Below, piece after piece: positions 11,312-24,092 of a stretch of DNA of 64,000 bases; within the stretch, counting starts at the first letter, position 1, and every line of letters starts with the position of its first letter. The position numbers were made by a program, and so were the translations under genes. Location: the NCBI GenBank assembly GCA_026075535.2, contig AP026540.1, positions 1,054,001 through 1,118,000 of the forward strand, in the 5' to 3' direction. Source of the DNA: Tricholoma matsutake. Lineage: Eukaryota; Basidiomycota; Agaricomycetes; Agaricales; Tricholomataceae. Under the pieces are notes generated by a model. That model ran no database searches, was not told where the DNA came from, and saw only the letters and a list, made by a program, of their open reading frames with translations.

Positions 11312-11460
11312 TCCTCCCCCTTACTGAAATTCTGACCATCCCGGTCAGTCGAGCTGAAGTAACCGGGTCATGTGACATTGTTGATCATTGATTTAAGACG
11401 CGTCGTGGTTTGAACCTTTCTCTTTCCATTCGATCTCTTTCATCCACCTCCTTGACAAAC

Positions 11461-12842
11461 ATGTCCATCCTCGCCGAACTCGCTCTTCCCTTCCTTGATC
11501 ACGCAAAATCAATGCCTGAGGCTGGCAAAGCCGAAGACCTCGACTTCAAGGTATGGGGTCACGCTTTTTGTGAGAAAATGGTATGTCTTTTTGTTTTCTT
11601 TGCTCATCTGCTTTCTAATCTCGTTTGATAGGCTGAATACAACGACCTGATCAGGTCATTCGATGAGGCACACAACAAACATGTGCAGGCAATGTTGGAT
11701 GAGGCCATTGGGCTGTTTGCACCATTCACTCGTGAGGGCTGGCTGTCTTGGGGGGCAAGTATCTGTTTGAGGAGTATTCGAGGACAATTGAGGAAGAGAG
11801 GAAGAGAGAGGAGGAGAGGGAGGCTCAGCAGGTGGCCGTCGAGGCAAAGGTGAAGAGGATCGAGGAACGACGAGACACGCTGGTCAAGGTGTGTCAAGCT
11901 TTCTTGGCCGAAGTCTGGGCCAAAACCGTCTCGAAGGACGAATTCCACAATCGTACAGCTGCGCTTGAGCTTGATCAATCAGGACAGAGCCGCGGACAAA
12001 GAAACTCTGGTTGTCGACCTACCAGTTGTCGAGCAAATCATCAAGAAGAGGAAGGCCGATGAGATGGATGAGGAGGACGAGGAGGGTGAAGATGAACTTG
12101 ATGAGGAACCCATGGTCGCAAAGCGGGTGGGGCTAGAGGAGGGCAATCTGATCCTCTTCCATGGGCCAGTAAGTTGTCGTTCTTTCGTCGATATTGTTAA
12201 GACTAATTATGCTTTTGATATTGCTCTAGTGTGATCATTGCGCCGGACTGAAGACGACTCAGGAGTGTATCATCAAGGAGGGCGCCCCAAAGTGCAAGGG
12301 ATGCACTCAAGGGCTACAGGGGTGCTACTGGGAGGGAGTGTCAAGGCGAGGACTCCGATGAGGTGAGTCGAGGAAAACAGCGAGCTCCAAGCGAGCTACA
12401 AAGGGTACTGCAGAGTCGACGGAGGTGTCAACTCCGAGACATAGTAAGTGAAATTGTTTGTTAATAATTATGATCGCTAAATATGTATGATCACTTAGCG
12501 ATATGCATCCGGGCTATCCAGCCCATCCAAAACGCAGAGGCCGGGCCCTCAAAAGTCGACAAGTGCCCAAAATGAACGATGAAGCCAAAGCCAAAGATGG
12601 CTGAGAAGGAGAAGGGGAAGGGGAAGGGGAAGGGGAAAGGCAAAGCACACGAAGTCGAACCCAAGGTCGCAGGTATGGTTGAGGGGGCATCGATGGCGGT
12701 GGAGGACGAGATGACACAGTCGGACACATCAAGACTCCATTGTCGATATCTTGCAGAAGTGCTGGTGTGGAAGAAATTGGAAGTGGAAGTCTTGATGGAA
12801 GAGATCAAGGTGTTAGAGAGGAAATGGGAGGAGTCCCAGTAG
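11461..12842 (+). pseudogene. antisense accessory gene of element B (acidic coiled-coil, six-Cys cluster)
   Basis: Four exons are inferred from splice signals: 11461-11580 (MSILAELALPFLDHAKSMPE... ending FCEKM), intron 11581-11631, exon 2 from 11632, intron 12169-12229, exon 3 from 12230, intron 12444-12498, exon 4 to TAG 12840-12842. Exon 2 encodes a Glu/Arg-rich coiled coil, KKRKADEMDEEDEEGEDELD and a junction at FHGP. Exon 3 opens CDHCAGLKTTQECIIKEG, then KCKGCTQGLQGCYWEG, with the same six-Cys spacing as in A. Exon 4 has a (GK)n tract and a C-terminal helix ending LERKWEESQ. A one-base loss near 11753 (the WGGKYLF site), a second shift near 11970 and TGA at about 12570 break it. Orientation opposite to gag-pol means its introns stay unspliced in the genomic RNA and so survive retrotransposition. 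Confidence 0.82.
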
Positions 12843-13163
12843 GATTTTTGTTTTATTGTTTTAATGTTATTGTTTTTCTTGTGTCTGAATGACATAAATC
12901 TGAAATGAGAAATATTGTGTGCGATCGAAGCCAGGAAATGTAAGATATATGCAAAAAAAACACATAGGAGAGAAAAGAAAAAAAGATGGACGATTCATCA
13001 AAACGAGACATAGGGGAAAGGCTCAGAACTCCTTCATAGCTGAAAAACCCCATTGAGCTTGCGTGAACACGTTTCAAACAATATTGTGACTTGTAATAGT
13101 ACACTGTTATAGATTCGAGAGTTTGTTTTAATATTGCAAGTAAGAAAAAGAAAAGGAAAATGC

Positions 13164-16100
13164 TCTTTTCATCTTCATCGAGGTCAGGAATTCCCTCGTC
13201 GATGTCTCTGTCAATGTCTGATGTTGTTTGAAGTTGTTCGAGCCAACGATCATCAATATTGAAGAAGTTTGGAGGAAGGTGAATCGATTTCCATGCTAGA
13301 TAGGGTAGAATTCAGAAAGCAGCTACTGGTCGATGAAGAACTGATCCGTCGAGCTCGCAAAGAATATAAGCGCCACCATAGTTTCTTGCGATGACTATGA
13401 GTGGGCCCAGATATCAAGCTCACATTTTTCGATTAAGAGCTTTTTCGATCTGTGTGTTTTGCATGAGTACAAGGTCACCTTTTTCGAAATTGTAGTCTCA
13501 AATTGTTCACTTCGAAGCATTTCACAGCTTCTCATCGAGCAGTGTAGACTCTAGAGTAGAGTACCTCAAGATTGGTCGAGCGTTTCTGTAGTGCAATAGC
13601 GCATCGGGCAATGAGATCGGTGGAGGAGAGTATCGAATTGGGTGGTGGTTGTAGATATGTTGCTTCTGAAATGTCGAGAGGGATGAGTGGATGAGAACCT
13701 GTGATCGCAAAATAGGGCAAACAGCCCATTTGTTTTCAAACTGTTACCCATTCTGCCCAAAAGACCAAGTAGGTCCCAACCGACCATCGAGTTTGATCAC
13801 CATCGATGGCCTTGTAGAGTGATTGTTGTACATCAAAGTGGGCTCATTCGACGAGACCATTGGCATGAGAATTGTACCCACTTATCCGAATATAATTGAT
13901 ATGATATCGCTTCAACAAATACTCGAGAGGAGAAAGGAATGCTGCACCATTGTCAGTACAATCTCATAAAGCAAGCCCCAACAACAAATGATTTCTTTGA
14001 AGATCCAATCGCCGATAGTCTTCGCTGTTTCGTTGCGAAGCATCCTGAACTCCAGCCAGTACGATATTGAACATCGATTTTGTACTATATAGCGATATCC
14101 ACCGGAAGGCGGCATGTGCATTGTGTCGATGTAGACTTTTCCGAATAGAGGAGCGGGTGTGGCGACAATTGGTGGAATAAGAAGATTTCATGTTTGTCGC
14201 AACTGACAGTAGTGGCACGTTTGGATGTACCATGCGATATCGGCTTTCAGGTTGGGCCACCAGAATTGTAGTGCGACGTGAGACTTTGTGGCAAAGATCA
14301 TTTTGTGGCCGATATGGTTGTGTGACAACTGCATAATATCGATGCGACGCTCTGGAATCGCGATGATCTTGTGTTTGCCATGATGATCTTTTTGCCATAG
14401 TTTGCCAGAATCTATGAAGAACTCGGTGCAATATTGCACAAAGGTAGCGTACTCTGTGTCTGATAGATTTGGGGGTCACACCATATCGTCTAACCATTTA
14501 TGAACGAGCAGTAATCGTTCATTGTCTTTCTTTGCTTTGTCTGATCAAGGTATGTCTTCGTACAAAATATCCTCCCCTTACTGAAATCAGAAGCTTGGGT
14601 GAAAGTGGGATAAGTCGTGTGAGAGGGGAAAGGTCGAATCGAGATTGGGTTGATTTGGTGAACGAAACCGTGTAGTTTGTTGATCCAGTCGCCGAATTCT
14701 TCTTCTACTTCGACATCGTCATCTTCGATTTGTCGAGGACATCGCGAAAGACCGTCCGGCCCATAGTGCGTACCTGCGACATGAACTAGCATGAAGTGGA
14801 ATGTTAGAATGGAAACTATCCATCGGTTTATGCGAGCGCTAGGCATGATATCAGGATTTGAGAGCATGCCTTTGATATACCTCACATCGACCTCGACGAT
14901 AAGGTTTTGTACCCCTATCAAGTATAAACAAAGGGCCCCAAGAGCTCGATATAGACCATAAAGTTCGAGTTTCAGTTGCGAAAACTGGGATTCCCGGTCG
15001 TTGAGCATGATCAAGCTGAATCGACTGTAGTATCGCTTTCGAGGGTTATCGCGGTCGCATTGCATTAGGAAATAGCCGATGGCGATGCTCGATGTGTTGA
15101 CTGCGAGGATTACTGGGGCGTTCGAGGTATAGTCGATGGCTCAAATCACTGGCGAGTTTAGGAGCGCATGCTTGAGATCTTCTTGCGCTGCTACCTGAGA
15201 TGGGCTGAATTTGAAGGGCACATCTTTTTGAGTGAGATTGATTAGCGCAGCTGCTCAATGTGCGAAACTCTGGATGAAAATTTGACAAACTCCAATCGTT
15301 CCTAAGAATGCCTTAACTTCTGTGAGCGTACAACACGGACCCCATTTCTGGATCTTATTGATATGCATCGGGTCAGCCATTTGGCCTTGAATATTGCATC
15401 GATGACCTAAAACGATTATCTCGGGGACACAAGCAAATAATTTCGGTCCAGAGAACATCCTACCACAATACTTCATGTGCTGGATGATGTGATTTAGGTT
15501 CTCGAAATGCTCCCACACAAATCGTCGAATGCCTGAGTTGTCAACGATTGTTTCATAAGACTCACTGATCGTTCGATATTCCGATTTTGGACCCTTCACC
15601 AGTGTGTCATCGATATAAGGGATTGTGATGTGAGGGACCTCGGGTTGTAGGATGAAAGTTACGTCATCGTGTAGGATCAGAACTGAGTTCATCCAACCCA
15701 TCGGTAGGGTGACAATTCGAAGTGCGCCGAATGGGGTCTGGAAAGTCGTTAGATCTCGAGAGGATTCAGATATGAGCCTTTCATCAAATGCAACATATAA
15801 ATGCAACATTCCACCACAAGCACATCCTCCAAACTGTTCGGCTAAATGCTCGGGGATCGCGACGACGCCTGAGTGCTGAATTGTAACTTGGTTTAGCAGC
15901 TCGAGGCTGTGGACTATTCGGAGCAATTTGGTGTCTTTCTTTGCAATGCAAAACCATCGTGATCGGTATGATGAGTTTGATGACTCGTAGACTCCTGCTT
16001 CGATCTTCTTTTTCAGCATCTCGCAAATCTGTTCATACAAACCAGGCGGTATGGGGATATTGCATTCGACCCAAGGGGTATGAGGGATGACAGGAAACTC

Positions 16101-16703
16101 GATAGGGGGGAAGAAATTGGGTCAAAACCTTCCTCGTTCGTTTTCGGTCCATGCGAACCCTGCTTGCTGGTTTCAAATGAAGTCATGCATGAGGTCTCAT
16201 TCTTGAGGCCATAAGAAATCGCCTGGAGGACTTTGATTGATGATGTTTTTGCGTTCGAGGTTATATCGAGGAGTTGGTTTGAATATTGGAGGATGGGGAT
16301 TTAGTGGAGGCATGTCTTGGAGGGGATCGCCCTCGATGCGTCGAATAATTCTAAAATGATCAGGTAGTCCAGCCACGATTGGACGGACCTTCTGTGCGAC
16401 TGGTTTATACTTTTTCTTCATCGATAAATAACTAGACTGTCAATTGTCAGAAATAACTGAGGAAGGGGAAGCATACGATGAAGAAGTTTGCATAGGTATA
16501 AACACCATCGAGGCATTTCGAGGAATGTGGAACTCGTCGCACGCAGATAAATATAAGTCAGAAAGTGTTGCAGATAATTCTTCGGAGGAGTTGATTTCGG
16601 GGATATTTGCAGTGCGCTCGATAAATATAGAGGAGTCAGAAGTGTCGAACGAGATGATGAAAGTGCACTGTTCCGAAATTTCATTCTCTAATGCTGAAAA
16701 TCC
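13164..16703 (-). pseudogene. pol of element B: RT, RNase H, integrase
   Basis: It is read leftward from the GGATTTT site. A Ser-rich linker (FSALENEISEQCTFIISF) is followed by RT (IVTLPMGWMNSVL, YIDDTLVKGP), RNase H (ELYGLYRALGALCLYLIGVQ, VHVAGTHYGPDGLSRCPRQ) and integrase (HNHIGHKMIF...CHYCQ; YIVQNRCS). The pol stop conserved in C (taa 35895-35897) is changed to a sense codon here, so the frame runs on toward 12853. TGA stops shared with C at homologous codons: QE*DLMH, FAH*AAAL, RQT*NLL, LVE*AHF, TV*KQMG. Non-functional. Confidence 0.88.
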
Positions 16704-19700
16704 TCTCGAACTGCTTTTCGATGACGTTGCAATTGAGGTATCGAGGGAATAGTAGCGGTCCGAGTTGAGTTTGGATTGCATATTGTGATGATTTGTGCTT
16801 CGTTCCGATAGTTTCTAATGACGCTTTCTGTTAAGACGTCAAAAAATCATCCAAGTAGAATATTGTAAGCCGGGTCCCGAATAATATGTATCTGCATGTA
16901 TAGGGTGATTCCACTGAGATCGCAGGGTATGTTGCGTGCTAAACCAAGTGTTTCGTCCACAGTCCCGTTAGCAGACTGCATCGGAAGCCTAATCGAGGAG
17001 TCATATGCTAGACCGAGTTTGTGGCAAACATCTTCAGCCATCGATATGATCGAGGAACTGGGATCAATGACACTTTCTACCTGGTTGTTACCATGGACAT
17101 CCATAATAGCTGATCTAATTGATGAAGTTTCTTTAGCGACAACGAAAGGCTGAGGGATTTCACCAGGTCAGAGACTGCTAATATAGGTCTTGTATGGGTC
17201 AGGCACGATGATCGCATCGGGACTAAACATGTTCGTTGCATTGTTTCCAGATTGTGGGACTCGTTTTGGTGTGACCTGTTCTCTGCATTTTGTTCAAACC
17301 TCTGGTGAAAGCGAGAGTAGTTCTTTGGATGTCAGCGTGACAATCAGCATCTTCATCGAGCACGCAAAGATATTGTGCACAATTTTCTCATTCTGTACTG
17401 GTGCCTGTGTTGCATACGATGGTCTGTCTTTTTCCTTACCCTTCGATGCACCAGCAAAGTTCCTTTTGTGTGGTGGCTGATAGGTGTTCTCCCTGACCGA
17501 CGCGTATGGGTGTACCAAGGTTTGCGTTGGGGGTATGGTGGTTGATGGCAAAGTGGTCGATGCGGGAGACATCGATGTTGATGTTGGAGCAGTAGTTGAA
17601 GTCGAAGAGTTGATTATTGTTGATGAGGATGTCGAGGGTGGTGGGGCTGTAGCAGTCGATGTTGACGATGCAGGGACGGGGGTTGTCGTGGTCGGAACCG
17701 AATTTCGAACCTCTTTGTTCAGACGCAAAAATGGTCGACCACTTCAAAGCGCAAATATTTCGCGCTCGAGAGCCACTATCCTATCTTCAGAATCAGCTGT
17801 CAACGTTGAATTATGATAAATGCCTTTTGTCTCCAATCCCAATGTAAAAATGGTGTCTGACTCTGTTATCAAAGTGATCACCGCCAAGGTTGAGCTAGTC
17901 GAAGTCGAAGGTGCCAATGGTGCGATGCTGAATAAAAGTGTGGCTGCTGGGGTTGCATCTGGGTTGCGTTTCCACCATTCATTGATGCGTTCCTTGATAA
18001 ACCTGCCAGGGATACTTTGAGGGGTGAATTGTCTGTTAGGAAGTATGATCTTTCCTTCCGCATTTTGCTTACACTTCCCTTCGTTGAGGTATGACTGACA
18101 AACCATACAGTCAGGGATAAAATGTCCGGATAAACTGCAAAATATGCAAAGGAGTGCGTTGATATGTGCCTGTCTGTCTGCCGAATTAGTGCGAGGATTT
18201 TTAGTACCTGTGATATGCATAGCAATGGTGCTAGCGAATCGTTGAAACATTGCATTTAGATCTTCTGTTTTAATCGTAATTGTACCAGGTGATGAGGTAA
18301 ACATATTTCTGACATTCAATGTCAAGTGCGATGAAGAGGTCGATTGGTGGATTACTGAGTTCAATGTGTTAGAGCCTGCTAGAATGAATTTTGCTGCATC
18401 GTGAATGTCGTTGAGTGGATATGGATCGTCGGGATAATGGTCGGGAAATTTGAGTTCGAGTCGTCGAGCAATTCGAGTCCATAAGCCAGGTTGGAATCCT
18501 CGGACATAAGCTCTGCTTTGCTCAGCTTCCAAGATCCTATTCTTTGCTCGCAAAAAGTGAGTAATGTTGTAGAACGCGCGATAATACATTCCTAGATCGC
18601 TCGCGTCGAATATCCCAATGCATAGCTGTTCTCCCACTAATTTGTCCATGTCCAATATGCTCCACTTGCAATCATCTTCCGAGCCAGGATAGAGTTTGTG
18701 TACTGCTGTTCTAAATTCATTGAATGATGTGCTGGGTTGATACTCTGGAAGCGATTCCCAGAGTTCTGACAAGTCAATGTCGAGGTAGCGACAAGTGTGT
18801 TTCTTCATGAGATTCAATTCAGTAACGCCGCAGGTCGGGAATAATAGTTCAAGCTCTTGTTAAGAACTGATCTGAAAGGGCTCGTCGGAATCTGGTCAGA
18901 CCTGGCGGGTGTTTGAGAGCAGAAGATTGTCGGGTCGTAGCGGATTATGCGGATGGGTAACGAAAAGGACTTGGCTTCAGCTTGTGAGAAGCTGCGCCCT
19001 TCACCTCGTCTGGTGTCCTAATTTCGGGTAGAGGTTTTAGAGATAGGAGCGGGAGAGTGCAGGTAAATGCGGGAAGGAGTACGGAGGGACTTAGGTTAAG
19101 TTCAGATGAGACTAGAACTTCAGAGGGGAACTAGAGGTTGAGTCGAATGGAGTTCAGACTCTTAGAGGTCAGGAGTTGGAGTAGAAGGAGGTTTTAGATT
19201 GACAGGGTAAAGTCGAGTCTATGTTGATATACAAACTGAGGAATACAAAGCAAAACTAACTAAGCTTAAATACTAGAGTCTGGAACAAGAGCAGAATGGA
19301 AACGGAAACTGTGGCAGTGTCTCAACTGCGTAGATAAATTGCCTAGTGGAGGCCACACAGGAATCCATAGTCGAATTTGCAAAACTAGATGGCAGCCTTG
19401 GAAGGCAGCCATGGTTGCTGTACATGGCAGCCCGGTGCACAGCAGTGTGGGCAGTGCAAGGGGGCCAGAACAAAGGTGGTAGGAGTTGAGTTAGGAACAG
19501 CAGAAAAGATCGGAAGGTTGCAGGTTCCGAGCGGGTGAGGAATGGATCGTGACAGCTCTTTGAAGTATCGTTGAAGCTCTCGAGGCTGAGTCGGGTCGAA
19601 TTTCGGAGCGGTCGAGTGCCCACGAGCTGGCATCGCGGTTTGGGTAGTCATGAATGTGATGACTCTAGGGGTAGGGGTTAAGACTTGTGTAATAGATGGT

Positions 19701-19945
19701 AGAGGTGTCGAAGTTGTTGGAAGGATAAATGAAGAGGTCGATGATGATGACAAAGAAGTAGATGATGATGTGGAAGGCAATGATATAGGTGAAGGAAATA
19801 GTCTACGATGAGTAGATTCTGCTTCGGAAACTGGAATTAGAATATCTCCCAATTGTTCAAGAGATTCAAAGGCATGGTGAGTATCAATGCGAAGGGTTCT
19901 CGCTTGTGTTGGCCTAAGCTGAGGAAGTTGAGGTTGGTCCAACAA
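16688..19945 (-). pseudogene. gag-protease of element B
   Basis: Gag begins near 19945 (LDQPQLPQLRPTQARTL; no ATG is visible, so the exact start is unclear), is cut by a solo LTR at 18858-19554, and resumes at ELNLMKKHTCRYLDIDLSEL. It has a helical capsid-like region (SILDMDKLVGEQLCIGIFDA), a CCHC-like knuckle (CIFCSLSGHFIPDC), a Thr/Ser-rich linker and HPYASVRENTYQPPHKRNF. The protease core has VIDPSSSIISMAEDVCHKLG and ends NILLG*FFDVL with TGA. The frame ends at TAG 16688-16690. Confidence 0.85.
18858..19554 (-). repeat. solo LTR inside gag of B, unrelated family
   Basis: On the minus strand it runs from TGTCACGATCC to TTCTTAACA, 697 bp, flanked by the 5-bp duplication GCTCT (18853-18857 and 19555-19559). 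C lacks this segment at the same place in gag. The TGTCACGATCC start is of a type seen in fungal Ty3 LTRs. Confidence 0.88.
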
Positions 19946-19983
19946 TGAAATGATTCAGACACCCTCGCGGTGGGCTCCAAAAA
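19946..19983 (-). promoter_or_regulatory. tRNA-type primer binding site of B
   Basis: Read on the minus strand, TGGAGCCCACCGCGAGGGTG starts 4 nt after the 5' LTR; TGG pairs with a tRNA 3' CCA. C has the same site at 29794 with one substitution. The tRNA species is not assigned. Confidence 0.6.
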
Positions 19984-21134
19984 TGATGATGCTCAACCCG
20001 GGAAAACCACCAGAACTGCTGATGAGGCAATCAATGATGGTTGCGACAAGTCAGAGGAGGGTTGCAAGACATTCTGAAAGTTCGTGGTCAAACCTCTGAG
20101 AAGATTACTAGTTAACACTAGTCATAAAGGTAGTGTTAGGAGAGACAAAGGCATTTGTCATGGTCCGATCGAGTATCGATTGATATTGAGGGTGATCAAC
20201 GAGATCAACGGCAAACGAGTTTTATCGTCGATGGTCGATATGTGAATTATGGGGACCTTTCAATAGGTCAATGGTATTCGAAGGGTGTGGCAAACTGCTA
20301 TGAAGTGTTGGAAGGGTTGCTAGAACTAATGACAAGAGGATCGAGGGAGGATTGAGGATGTGACGATTGCAGAGGTTTCTCGTCGATTGAGAAAACCCGC
20401 AGAGACTTAGATTGTTTTTAGAAAGTTGATCAGATGCTTAGAACTGTATATGAGACAATATGTGAAGATGATTTCTTGTTATTTTCAAGTAGATACTACA
20501 GAGTTTTATATGTTTTAAAGAAACTTCCTAAAATGGAATGAGAAACATGTGTAGAACATGAGGCAAAGATATGAGTTAAGGCACAAGGCCATAAAGGAGA
20601 CTGGAATCCAAACAAGAAAGATATATATATTATATGATGAAAGTTGTGTATAAACTGAGCTAAGTCTCGCAATAATGTGTCCAGCAGGTTCTGTGTGTGA
20701 TAGGGACTTGGAATGAAGCTGACCTATGATCAGCAGGTTTGAGCACGAGTTGGAATACATCCTAGTGCATGGTCTTCCACCATTTAGATAATGAAGGCGG
20801 CGCCCGATGTCGCTCATAGTTTCTCGATATCAATTGATGACACTCGACGATGGTCGACGATGGTCGATTGTGGTTGTGGCTTGTTCGAAGTTGGTTGGGG
20901 ATGTTTGATGGTCGTGTAGGGGAATCTTAGTGACTTTCGGGGTAGTCCTAAGGTTGTGCGCTGTGGGCTTTTGATACAATCGATGTCACTGGTGATGTTT
21001 CGACACGGTCGATATGATATCGTGATCGATAGAGTGGGTTGCGCTGCATCTGGGACATCGTAGGAGTTAGCTGACGTGATTAGAATGATGCTAAAGTGGT
21101 GAATCGGTCCTTGAGCCGAGGAGACGACCTATCA
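19984..21134 (-). repeat. 5' LTR of element B
   Basis: It is 1151 bp with the same ends as 10150-11311. It has a deletion near 20645 relative to the other copies, removing about 35 bp beside the TATA-like AT run. The right flank is Plavaka coding sequence ending AAGCGT (in LTR orientation). Confidence 0.92.
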
Positions 21135-23490
21135 ACGCTTACTCCCTACTCCAGATATGTCACTTGGAGAATAAAATGTGGCCACAGAAGAGGGATATAT
21201 GGTAATTTTGTGATTGAATGGGGGTAAATCGAGGGGTTCCAGTGCTTGACTTAGAGATAATTGTGGATGTGTTTGGGTGTACAGAAACTGTTGAATAAGA
21301 AGGTTGAGATCATGTTGATCAATGTCTGCTGGAAGATCATTTGGATAAATATGAGAGACTGCTGAAATGTGTGAGTATCAGTTATTATAATGATTAATGC
21401 ACTTACCAGCAGTCTTAGCCAGGTTAACATGGGCTTCTACTGTTGGACCAGCTACCACATCACCGTCATTGTCTTCATTATCTGCAAATATATTACCAGC
21501 CAGGGGCTGTGTAGCTTCTAATACTGATTCTTGTTCTGAATCATGTTGAGAGTTGGTATGTATAGCTGCATGTTAACAAATTAGGAATTACATATTTGAA
21601 GATGATAAATTTATGCACCAATTCTAGATAATGCCCAGTCAAGAGATGTTCCATCAAGCATTTTGTGGTGAACAAAATCAACCTGTGCTGCTGCTAGCTT
21701 ATCAAGCCATTGATTTGTAAGTAACATCTGGCCAAGAGCATTGAAGCGATTGGAGCACCACCATGGTTCCTTGACAGCTTTGATATGTTTTGATTCAGTT
21801 ATTGAGGAACTTAAGCCATTAGGAGCACCAAATGCTCTAATGAGTTGAAGATAATGAAGAAGTGAATGTTGTTGAGGTAGATTAAAGCCAGCAGCACGGA
21901 CACCACATTCTTGAAAGATTTTGCGATGAGTATGATAGCACTTTAGTGCATCTTCCAATTCTTCAAGACTTTTAGTGTCAAGAATATCATGTCAAGCAAT
22001 ATAACAGAATTCAAGAAAGGCACGTATAGCCTGTATTATTTCTGTTGGGACATGGCCTTCAATTGCTGGAAGGTAAACCTTGACAAAATCAATTGATAAG
22101 CTGAGGGACATATTATGAATTTATCCACACCTTCATAAGTGCCTTTGAATCATCACCAGTCCATTGCTTGAAGCCTCTACCTTCTGGAAATCGTCGGAGA
22201 CCTGCAAATGAAGGTGCCAATGCAATCCTATATGTATATTAGTATACTATTAATCTGTAGAATTGATGACCCACCATTGATCAATGTCATCTAATATTCT
22301 ATTAGCTTCATCCTCAGAATGTATTCCCTTGATATAATCAGTGACCCAGGCAACTATATGGTCCTTGAATGTCCCCTTTATCAATTGGTGAAGTAAATCA
22401 GGTGAGAGAAGCTCATGGATATCTGCTCATGGAAAAGCATTTGTAAATGGCTAAAAATGTGAAGCAATAAGTCATGATCAATATCTGACCATAAGAAAAA
22501 ATTACTATAACATTGCCAACAATGCCATATTCATCCCATAACACACCTAATTCAAATTCTTCACCCAATATGTCAGAATGGGCACAAGACTGACAAATAT
22601 GTTGATGACTATCAAGATCTCAAGAAGGTGCAGTACATCTAATGCAATTACAAATATGAGTATGTACTGTTGCAAAAGACAGTCTTACCTAGGGCACCAG
22701 CCTTGAACAATGCAGGCAAGAAGGGCTTGCTCTGGATAATCAGCTATGTATGGTCCAAGCCCATAAATGACTCTCCGAAAGTATCCATCAGTACAACAAA
22801 CAATCTCTGGTTCAGTCATGAAGGGTTTGAGAGATTCAAGAATTTTGGCTAATGAGGAGTGTAAGAGCTGGTGGCAGAATTTGCAGAATTCAGCATCATT
22901 TTGATGTGCATGATTAGCTATAATAATTTTATTTAAATACCACAGCTGCTTTCTGAAATTGTAACATACTTTTTGGGATTGCAAGAAAACCAAGAAGCAC
23001 AAGGCCATTGCGGTGTGCACGTTGAACATTGTTATGTAATTTTCCAACAGAGAGATAAACAGGCCAGTACTCATTATTGCCAGTAGCAACAGAAACAGTT
23101 GTCTTATCACTTCCCAGTATAATTGGGCAGAAAAAAGCACCATGAGTTTCTGGATTCTCAGCAATTGAGTCCTAACAAACAATGCATATTGAGTTATATG
23201 TTATAGAATACCAGATTATTGGTATTACTTACTGCCTGTTTCCATGACCAATTTGCAGACATAAAATCATGGTAGCAATGAGATCCATCAGCATCATGCT
23301 CCTGATATGGAGTATAGTCAAATCCATTTTCAAAGTCTGGATTTGAAATAATGTTGTGAACAAGTTGGTGGGGTCACGAAACCAAACATCATAGCTTGCA
23401 TCCATCCATATGCTGGCAAGGCTGGGTATTTCATTTTTCCTTCTGACTCGAAATGACTCACTCCGATGGAGACCCACTCCCCGATCTGAC
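21135..23490 (-). pseudogene. Plavaka-type transposase, N-terminal and central part
   Basis: Exons read on the minus strand, from the right: SFRVRRKNEIPSLASIWMDA, SYDVWFRDPTNL, an IILGSDKTTVSVATGN-like core, HRNGLVLLGFLAIPK-like, then FMTEPEIVCCTDGYFRRVIY, GLGPYIADYPEQALLACIVQ, GWCPR; next ADIHELLSPDLLHQLIKGTF, FPEGRGFKQWTGDDSKALMK, QHSLLHYLQLIRAFGAPNGL, SSSITESKHIKAVKEPWW, LGQMLLTNQWLDKLAAAQVD, and finally PSDISGVGSKR at 21135. These are hallmark segments of the Plavaka/KDZ-related DNA transposons of basidiomycetes. Introns are retained. TGA replaces Arg at FP*ADIHEL and YIA*HDI. The left end is cut by the B LTR and the right end by the 5' LTR of E. The missing C-terminus is at 39259. Confidence 0.9.
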
Positions 23491-23754
23491 TGCTGTCAAC
23501 TGACATGCTGCGCCACAATATTCCGTGACATTGGACTCCTTGACATTGGACCCTTGATATCGGATCCATGACATTGGACGCCTCATGCTTGGCATGAGGG
23601 TTATTTACTATTGTTCTTTGACATGCTGCACCACAGCACTCCGTGACATCGGACACCTCATGCTAGGCATGAGGCTTACCATTCTATTGTTCCTTCTATA
23701 TTTACTTGACAAAGATCTCGCATTCCAATTGGACGATAGACATTCTCTGAACTG

Positions 23755-23798
23755 TATATAAGCTACAGTAATACTGCCTGTATTCCTTAGCTTGACCT
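23755..23798 (+). promoter_or_regulatory. TATA box and predicted transcript start of E
   Basis: TATATAAG lies at 23755-23762. Thirty-four nt downstream of its first base, AGCTTGACCT (23789-23798) is the exact complement of the segment 2 nt after the LTR end. In Tf1-type elements the first nucleotides of the mRNA pair with the primer site, so 23789 is the predicted transcript start. Confidence 0.65.
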
Positions 23799-23836
23799 AA
23801 TTCAAATAACGGTCTTAGACTCAACCAGAACACTCG

Positions 23837-24046
23837 ACAGCTTAGGAAGCCCCTAGCTGTGATAACATCGAACTCGACAGTTGGAAAGCCTCCAACTGTG
23901 ATATACAAACCTATGGTTTGCTCAGAAAGCCTCTGAGTATGGACAGCCATGATGACTTGAGGAAGTACCCAAGTGAAGGCAGGAAGCCCGATACGCTAGG
24001 AAAGCCTCCTAGTGCGATATGAGACAGTTGGAAAGCCTCCAACTGT
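23837..24046 (+). other. row of stem-loops with common AAGCC loop in E leader
   Basis: Hairpins at 23837-23860, 23877-23899, 23921-23937, 23996-24012 and 24024-24046 have different stems (for example CTCAGA/TCTGAG and CTAGGA/TCCTAG) but nearly the same loop, AAGC or AAGCC. A weaker one is at 23955-23974. All lie between the predicted transcript start and the primer site, so they would be in the 5' leader of the genomic RNA. Confidence 0.7.
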
Positions 24047-24092
24047 AACATGCAAAGCCAAGGCTGAGTTAAGGACCTATAGTCTTAACAAA

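Larger units (their letters stand above)
10150..21134 (-). mobile_element. Ty3/gypsy element B, two LTRs
   Basis: It has 3' LTR 10150-11311, antisense gene, pol, gag-PR, primer binding site and 5' LTR 19984-21134, all reversed. It is closely similar to C. The flanks do not match each other: in element orientation GCGT precedes the 5' LTR and ATGT follows the 3' LTR. The GCGT matches the right flank of C and the ATGT matches the left flank of C (ACGT, one CpG transition). A 697-bp unrelated solo LTR interrupts gag. Confidence 0.93.
23494..24090 (+). repeat. 5' LTR of element E
   Basis: It probably starts TGTCAACTGACATG and ends AGTCTTAACA. The left boundary is less certain than the right, which is fixed by the primer site. 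U3 has repeated TGACAT-TGGA segments and the palindromic CATGC..GGCATGAGG pair. It shares blocks with the solo LTR at 27898-28562 (GACATCGGACGCCTCATGC, ATTGGACGATA, TTAACA end). Confidence 0.75.

Noticed and set aside
19273..19623. Minus-strand frame with CPHC-like cysteines
   Set aside because: Lies inside the solo LTR inserted in gag of B; the apparent fusion to gag is an artefact of the insertion.
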